64,000 nucleotides of DNA, taken from NCBI GenBank assembly GCA_051294375.1, contig CM119266.1, positions 6,031,431 to 6,095,430 of the forward strand. The letters run 5' to 3'. Origin of the DNA: Paraspadella gotoi (taxonomy: Eukaryota > Chaetognatha). Below, one piece after another: positions 57,725 through 64,000 of this stretch. Under the pieces are notes generated by a model. The model ran no database searches. It was given only the letters and a program-made list of their open reading frames with translations, and was not told where the DNA came from. The translations under genes were made by a program, and so were the position numbers. How positions within the stretch are numbered: the first letter of the stretch is position 1; each line of letters begins with the position of its first letter.

Positions 57725-58967
57725 TCATCATCGTCCCTCGGTCGTCGTCGTCAGCGCCATTTTCCGAATTAGCGTCGCAAATGTAATGAGTCTGAGTGGA
57801 ACCGAAATTTCCATTATCTCAGTACATCCGTCCGTCCGTCCGTCCGTCCGTCCGTCCGTCCGTCCGTCCGTCCGTCCGTCTCAGTTCCACGTCTCCCAGT
57901 CACGTCAAATACCACGTGGTTCGAGATGCATCATGACTTTCTTTTCCGTCAGCAACAAATTCCTTATTTATTATATTTTATCCGTTTCTTCCATAAGCTA
58001 TATCTTGCCAGCTTACTTTATAAATAAATAGCTACGGTAGGTAAAAGCCTCCGACCCTATTCCCCGATAATATCATGTAGCAAAACTCAGCATGATTTCT
58101 ATTAATACATAATCTTCCACATTTAATTTTATCGACTTCTGGTTGACTCGGCCATTTTAATCAATCAAATTTGTTTTAAAATATATAGATTTTGTGAAAG
58201 ATCACTCCCTTGAGTGATTAGGGAAATCAAGATATTTTGATTTCGCATGTTAAACTTTATTGTATCAAATTTAAAACTATTCCTTACCTCTCTATTTATG
58301 ATACTACATAAAGCCAATCGCCCCGTCGACCCTCTTTATCCATTCGCCACGCGGAAATCCATTAGTGCCACCGAAGCCCTAGTCGCAGTTACTGTCAAAA
58401 GCTCTTCGTGCCATAAAAGCCACTTTTGCCAGTCGCGCGGGCGCGCCCGAGGATTTCGTTGACCGGAAAACTCGGGGAGTTCGGGTTGGCATTTCGGGGG
58501 CGGATCGAGATGGCATTTAGTGGCACATGATATTGATTTACCGCCAGAGGGAAAGAGGGGGTGGGTAGGGAGTATAAGGGGGACGTGCTGTTGGGGTTTG
58601 GGTTAAAACGACGAATCTCTAATCGATACTACGAAATATTTTGTTATTTAAGTCCTGGTTTGGGGGACATTGAATCGGAAAATGACTATATTGAGACAAA
58701 ATATTAAATAGGTACAACCAATATAAAAATTATCTATTCATTTGATAAATAAGCTATCTTGCCATTGAATTTGGACAGGTTTTTGTGAATTAAGATAATA
58801 ACATAACAGGTACCTGTAAGCTTTCAATCAAAACGCTCTCTCAGTCAAGTTTATTAACTCCCAGAGTACCTGGTTTCCCTATCAATGATTATAATTGATT
58901 ATTAAACTAATAATAATTATTGCTTCAAATTCATTAATACCTGTTTAGTTAAAGTTATATATATATA

Positions 58968-58977
58968 NNNNNNNNNN
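58968..58977. other. Assembly gap (10 N)
   Basis: Run of N between a TA tract and a GA tract. Confidence 0.99.
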
Positions 58978-60657
58978 GAGAGAGAGAGAGAGAGAAAGTT
59001 AATTCACTCTCCTAATTAACCCCACAGTGGCGAACCGAGTCAACGAACTCAATCGATTAAAGGGAGAGGAAAGGAAGCAAGGCGAATACGAAAACTACTG
59101 TGCGGAGACATCAAGATTAGTTTCATGTAATATTATTATTCTAGAATTATATTTTATAATCAATAAGTCCCAGATTTTTTAGTCGAACAAAAGCGAAAGA
59201 ACAGCACTAAAGTTCGACGCTGGTTGAACAGTTTAACGTCTTTCGCAAACTTCCAACACCGATAGGCTTTAGAACCGAAGATCCTATGCGTTTCTCTGCA
59301 GAGTTACTTTAATTTTACATTCTAGAAAAATACAAGGGTAGTAACCAAATAAAATGGTTCAACAGATTTTAAATCTAAACCCAGAAAACAAATGACCATC
59401 ACGACTCTATAAAAAAGCTACAGTAAGCACCTCACGCAGCGAAAATGTAACTCAATTCGTGCTTAAAAAAAGGAAGTTCAGATTTCAAAATGGCGGCTTC
59501 CAAAAGCGAAAGATAAAAAAAATAGTGATTTTTTTTATTTCACTCGATTCAAGATTTTGGTTTAGTTTACAAGCAAAGCGTTTGGGAGAGAGTGAAGTGC
59601 TTGGTGGTTTAACGACTGCTGGGGTGCAAGGACTGTAAAGGGGGTAAAATCTATAATTTGCTTGCTTTTTCATAAGGCCAAATACGCGATGACATCAAAG
59701 AGTATTTTATCAAACTAAACCCCCCCTTTAATATTGATAATAACTGCCAAGCGTTGGACAATAAAGTTTCGTGCTTGTTAGGAGGGGAAAAAAATATTTC
59801 CCCGAGCCCCGACGGTCGACGATCTGCGAGCTTGCTCGATTGCGTTCCGACTGCTTGTCTCCGGCTGCTTGTCATGTTTACGGTTTTCTTGCATGAAGGA
59901 GCCGGAGATGTACGATTCGGGGGGGGGGGTAGTGGAAGAGTCATGGCGGCCAAAGAGGAAATGCAATGCTGCTGAATTAAATTTGTGTAGGAGTTTCATT
60001 GCAGACTGAAAGAGAGAGGGACAGACGAACGGACGGACAGATGGAGAGGCTCTGGGGAAGAAGAGAAGAGAGGTGAAGGATGGATTCTGATGCAGAAGAA
60101 AATGGCGGCACAATTTAAATGCTGCAAGAGGTCCTGAAAGATAATCACAGTAACTAGAGGAGAGAAAATAAGCAGGACTAATGATTGTGACTTTAAACAT
60201 CGTTTGTGATGTTGTACTTGAGAACGAAACAATATTTTTTAAAAAACCAATTCGAGACAGGCGGACAGACAAACTGAAAGACGGACGGACGGACGGACGG
60301 ACGGACGGACGGACGGACGGACGGACGGACGGACGGAAAGGCACCCGGGGAAAAAATAGGAAAGGAGAAAATAAATTGAGAGACAATATATTAAGAAAAG
60401 GGAAAGAGAAAGGTAAGAGAGAGAGAGAGAGAAGAGAGAGTGAGAGGACGAGAGAGAGAGAAGAGGAGAGAGAGAGGAGAGATGAGAGAAGAAATTGAAA
60501 TTGAGAGCGAGATTTTCCACGAAAAGGCATATTGAGAGACTTTTCTCTCTGAGTATATTTTTTAAATTTCGAAAACTTTAAAGCCTTTCCAACTGTATCT
60601 CTGGAAAGTATTTTTATTGTTTTTCCATCATGAAAACTAATTGTAGCAAAAGAGAAA

Positions 60658-60765
<108 letters not shown>

Positions 60766-60949
60766 AGCGCAAAGGAGGATAGAAACGAGGTAAGAGACAT
60801 AGCTCTTGATCCGGAGAGACGAGAGCTAATGGGGGAACGATGAGCGTACAGACAGATGAACAGGCATAAGAGTTATCAGATAACGGTCAGTTAAATAGTT
60901 TACACCTCCGGAGAACGAATGAATAAAGGAACAAAGACGGAAGCAGATA

Positions 60950-61150
60950 AACCAGTTACACTGTGGAACGAAGCAGTAAAGCATTATACAAAGGAACAGA
61001 AGCAGTAAACCAGTTACACTGTGGAACAAAAGCAGTAAAGCAGTTATAATACAAAGGAACGAAAAGCAGTAAACCAGTTACACTGTGGAACGAAGCAGTA
61101 AAGCAGTTATACAAAGGAACGAAGCAGTAAAGTAGTTATACAAGAAGGAA
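60950..61150. repeat. Minisatellite, GAAGCAGTAAAGCAGTTATA units
   Basis: Imperfect units of about 26-55 bases alternating CAGTAAACCAGTTACACTG and CAGTAAAGCAGTTAT forms with AAAGGAAC spacers. Confidence 0.85.
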
Positions 61151-61221
61151 CGCAGTAAAGCACAGGACTCTTAATCCTGGGGGGTTTTTTCGTGGGTTCG
61201 AGCCCCACATTTGGGGCCGCC
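61151..61221 (+). pseudogene. tRNA-Lys(CTT)-like pseudogene or SINE head
   Basis: The anticodon arm CAGGA-CTCTTAA-TCCTG (61163-61179, anticodon CTT) and the T arm GTGGG-TTCGAGC-CCCAC (61192-61208) are perfect, with a good B box. The variable region is too long (about 12 bases, T-rich), and the 5' acceptor strand and D stem are absent or replaced by the neighbouring minisatellite. It is therefore not an intact tRNA. Confidence 0.6.
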
Positions 61222-61539
61222 AACTCTATCTGGGTGGGGGTAATCTGGGTCTAAAACTAACGAGAGGCAAAAATAGAAGAAGGCAAAATTTGGAAAAACG
61301 TGTAGTAACTCTAAAAAGGCAGAAAAAAGGTGTACAAAAAACAGGGAAGGGAGAATCGGAAGGAGCGGCAGAAAGGAGAAAGTAAGAAGAGAGAAAGGAA
61401 CGAGAAGAAAGAAGTGAAAAACTGGGTGAGCCTCGAGCCCTGGGTCTAAGGAGGACGGAAGAGGAGGGTGAATGCGTGGATGACGAGACACGAGACTCGC
61501 GATCTGGCTGGTTTTGGTCGTTGGCTAAGGAACAAAGCA

Positions 61540-61760
61540 AGTATAAGCAGGTAGCAAAAGAACGAAGCAGTAAAACCCCAGTTACACAGTGGAACAAAGC
61601 AGTTAAACTGTGGAATGAAGTAGTAAAGCATTTATATACAAAGAAACGAAGCAGTAAAGCAGTTAGACTGTGAAACGAAGCAGTTAAGCAGTTATTCGAA
61701 GGAATGAAGCTGTAAAGCAGTTATACGAAGTAATGAAGCTATAAAGCAGTTATACTTAGT
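61540..61760. repeat. Minisatellite, second block of GAAGCAGTAAAGCAGTTATA units
   Basis: Same unit family as 60950-61150, on the other side of the tRNA-like piece. Confidence 0.8.
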
Positions 61761-62550
61761 ACAAAGAAACAAAGAAGTTATACATAAAAAGAAACAAATA
61801 AAAATGTAGTACCACTGCCGAAGCAGAGAAATGTACTACTAGTAGGAGCTATTCAAAGAAACGCTGTTAAAAGACACAGCGAAGCAGTCACACTCAAAAG
61901 AGTAGTTTAGTAGTTAAATTTAGAAAGCTCTGCAGCTGACCAGATTTTGTGAAAAAGGACAGAAGCTGTAAAGTAGAAGCAGTATTTAATGCAGGAGATA
62001 AATTCAGTTTCACTTTAGGAAGAAGAATTTCATGGAGAGATGAATAAACAAAACTGGAGAAGTGGAGATAATTGATTGTAGAAGAAGTTTATTTTGAGTT
62101 TATTTTACATTTTAAATTGAATGTGTAGTAGAAACGTTACAAGATTACTTCCTCTCTGTAACTCTACTAAAGATTGGCTGCAACCTAAAATAACAACAAC
62201 AACAAAATTTACTGAATGATTCATAGTCTACGTGAATAGGAGAAGAAATGAAATCGTCATTCCTCCGAATTGAAGATTTTCTGGGCGGAAATCGAAAATA
62301 TCCCGCAATTGACTTCATTTGCAGATTCACTCCGATCTAAATGGACCGAGTCGTAAATTGAGCCGGTAGAGGATCGATTGCCTTGCTGATGGACACCTGA
62401 TGGTCGTAATTAAGGGTGGACGGCGGCCAACGAGGCTGAGGCTCGGATAGATCCGACAAAAAAAAAGAGAGAGGATCTCTCATCGTCACAGTACGAATCT
62501 CATCTTCTCTTTCCATTGATTGCTCATACCATGCACACGGTGGAATCTAC
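61760..62550. other. Unassigned AT-rich sequence
   Basis: No gene or named repeat could be supported. Confidence 0.45.
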
Positions 62551-62669
62551 NNNNNNNNNNNNNNNNNNNNNNNNNNNNNNNNNNNNNNNNNNNNNNNNNN
62601 NNNNNNNNNNNNNNNNNNNNNNNNNNNNNNNNNNNNNNNNNNNNNNNNNNNNNNNNNNNNNNNNNNNNN
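62551..62669. other. Assembly gap (119 N)
   Basis: Run of N followed by a GA tract. Confidence 0.99.
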
Positions 62670-62703
<34 letters not shown>

Positions 62704-62784
62704 GAATGAAAAGAGTGAAAATATTGATGATATCGTTGTCTCTATTGATGTCATTCCTGATGCTCTCAATATCGATTGCATCTA

Positions 62785-63052
62785 AGACGTTTCCGATGGC
62801 ATAAATGACAACGTTGAAAATGCCATCAATGACAACCTTGCAGAGGCTATTAATGAAAACGTTGCAATTGCCATTTATGACAACATTGCAGGTACCATTA
62901 ATGATAACGTTGCAGAGGCCATTAATGTCGATGTTAAATTTGCCATCAATGACAACCTTGCAGTTGCCATTTATGACAAAATTGCAGATGCTATCAATGA
63001 CAACGTTGAAAACGCCATCAATGACGTTGCAGATGCCATCTCTTTGATGTCG
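62785..63052. repeat. 24-bp tandem repeat, open in several frames
   Basis: About eleven units near AATGACAACGTTGCAGAGGC plus CATT. One plus-strand frame reads an eight-residue repeat (N-D-N-V-A-E-A-I); a minus-strand frame is also open (I-N-G-x-C-N-V-V). An in-frame TAA at 62782-62784 separates the plus frame from upstream sequence. Because 24 is a multiple of three, openness alone does not prove coding. Confidence 0.75.
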
Positions 63053-63155
63053 TCGCTGAATCCATACTTAATCCTCCCTTTAATTCATTCGGCGAATCTT
63101 CGCTGCCTCGAAAACTTGGTTGGGTGGCAATTCGTCTTCGTCATCATCTTTGTCA

Positions 63156-63410
63156 TTAATCTTTCTTATCATCTTCGTCATCATCTTCGTCATCGTCTTC
63201 ATTGCGGTCCTCGTCGTTTTCGTTTTCGTATTCGTCTTCATAGTCGTCGTCGTTGTGGTCTCTGTTTTGGTCGTCGTCGTAATCATCTTCATTGTCGTCC
63301 TGGTCATCGTATTCATCATTATCTTTCTTGTGGTTTTCCTCGTCTTCTTCATCGTTGTCATTGTGGTCGTTGTCATCATTCTCATCGTTATCACTTTCGG
63401 TGTAGTCTCG

Positions 63411-63456
<46 letters not shown>

Positions 63457-63504
63457 TATTCGTCGTCGTCGTCGTGAGTTCCGTCATAAGCTTCTTGTAA
63501 TTTG
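63156..63504 (-). CDS. Possible acidic C-terminal exon
   Basis: On the minus strand, after GAGCTCTTAG (phase 2), a frame reads K-L-Q-E-A-Y-D-G-T-H followed by about 100 residues of Asp, Glu, Asn, Tyr and His. It ends E-D-D-K-K-D at TAA (63156-63158). Varied acidic codons (GAC, GAT, GAA, AAC, TAC) suggest a real acidic tail, but a degenerate GTC/TTC trinucleotide repeat would look much the same, and other frames are also open (Thr/Met-rich or Val/Ile-rich). Confidence 0.35.
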
Positions 63505-63753
63505 CTAAGAGCTCAAATATTAATCGTAATAAGCCTCTCATAGTGAGAATCGATTCTCTCCGAGGTCATACGAAGTTATTTTTAGAAATGCGGAATTGCG
63601 ATGAACCCAATTTGAACCAAAATGTGGATCAGTCCTAATTGAATATAAACGTCCCGTTTATTTTCTGAGCTGAGTAAATAATTTTATCAGCAGAAATCAT
63701 TGTAGAAATTATCACTTGTATTTCAAAAGTTATAGTCTGTGAGCAACCGACGA

Positions 63754-63756
<3 letters not shown>

Positions 63757-63831
<75 letters not shown>
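63757..63831. repeat. CT microsatellite
   Basis: About 37 units followed by CTTT-type sequence. Confidence 0.95.
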
Positions 63832-63836
<5 letters not shown>

Positions 63837-63904
63837 CTTTCTATGTCTCACTCCTCCTATCTCGATGTATCTTTTTCTATCTTTCTATCTTTTTTTCTCT
63901 ATTT

Positions 63905-64000
63905 NNNNNNNNNNNNNNNNNNNNNNNNNNNNNNNNNNNNNNNNNNNNNNNNNNNNNNNNNNNNNNNNNNNNNNNNNNNNNNNNNNNNNNNNNNNNNNNN
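63905..64000. other. Assembly gap running to the window end
   Basis: Run of N. Confidence 0.99.

Noticed and set aside
62706-62803. Short frame resembling a signal peptide
   Set aside because: Built from the same ATTGATG-type repeat words and stopped after 32 codons; likely coincidence.

Overview
This window looks like a piece of an invertebrate animal nuclear genome. It is intron-bearing, AT-rich and crowded with simple repeats. The exons that can be reconstructed have GT-AG junctions with matching phases, and the tRNA-derived repeats, DNA-transposon remnants and long satellite also fit a metazoan. A HEPN (DZIP3-type) plus NACHT protein is typical of the expanded innate-immune gene sets of sponges, cnidarians, molluscs and lancelets. 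The phylum cannot be fixed from this sequence.

Layout. 1-2970 is noncoding. 2971-7166 (+) holds an HEPN-NACHT-Kelch gene: one long exon, a 518-base intron and a Kelch exon joined in phase, with one in-frame TGA between HEPN and NACHT. 9331-about 14627 (+) holds a multi-exon membrane protein with a receptor-like arrangement of hydrophobic segments; its last exon seems frameshifted. 15.0-15.35 kb is a tRNA-derived SINE, followed by weak candidate exons. 18479-25090 (-) holds a six-exon gene that closes exactly on 153 residues: an Ala/Glu/Lys-rich helical, LEA-like protein ending in a CaaX-type box (CSIL). Its third intron (counting in transcript order) carries a 650-base foldback element and a G-rich minisatellite.

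From 26 kb to the end I see almost no convincing coding sequence. There is a rearranged duplication at 27-31 kb, a 65-copy 70-bp satellite at 34.6-39.2 kb, a 3-kb inverted duplication centred near 43.9 kb, a Tc1/mariner-type MITE at 47.5-48.0 kb, and a 10-kb inverted duplication centred near 55.95 kb. Further on are a tRNA-Lys(CTT)-derived piece inside a minisatellite (61 kb), a 24-bp tandem repeat and a possible acidic C-terminal exon on the minus strand (63 kb).

The three supported genes do not form a pathway. The HEPN-NACHT-Kelch gene is the most interesting system: a putative STAND-type sensor linking an RNase-like HEPN, a nucleotide switch and a beta-propeller. Small indels are frequent in the satellite and between the arms of the inverted duplications, which suggests imperfect consensus in repeats. 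Ten runs of N, several of them exactly 25 long and placed at duplication junctions, mean the large palindromes could be partly assembly products.
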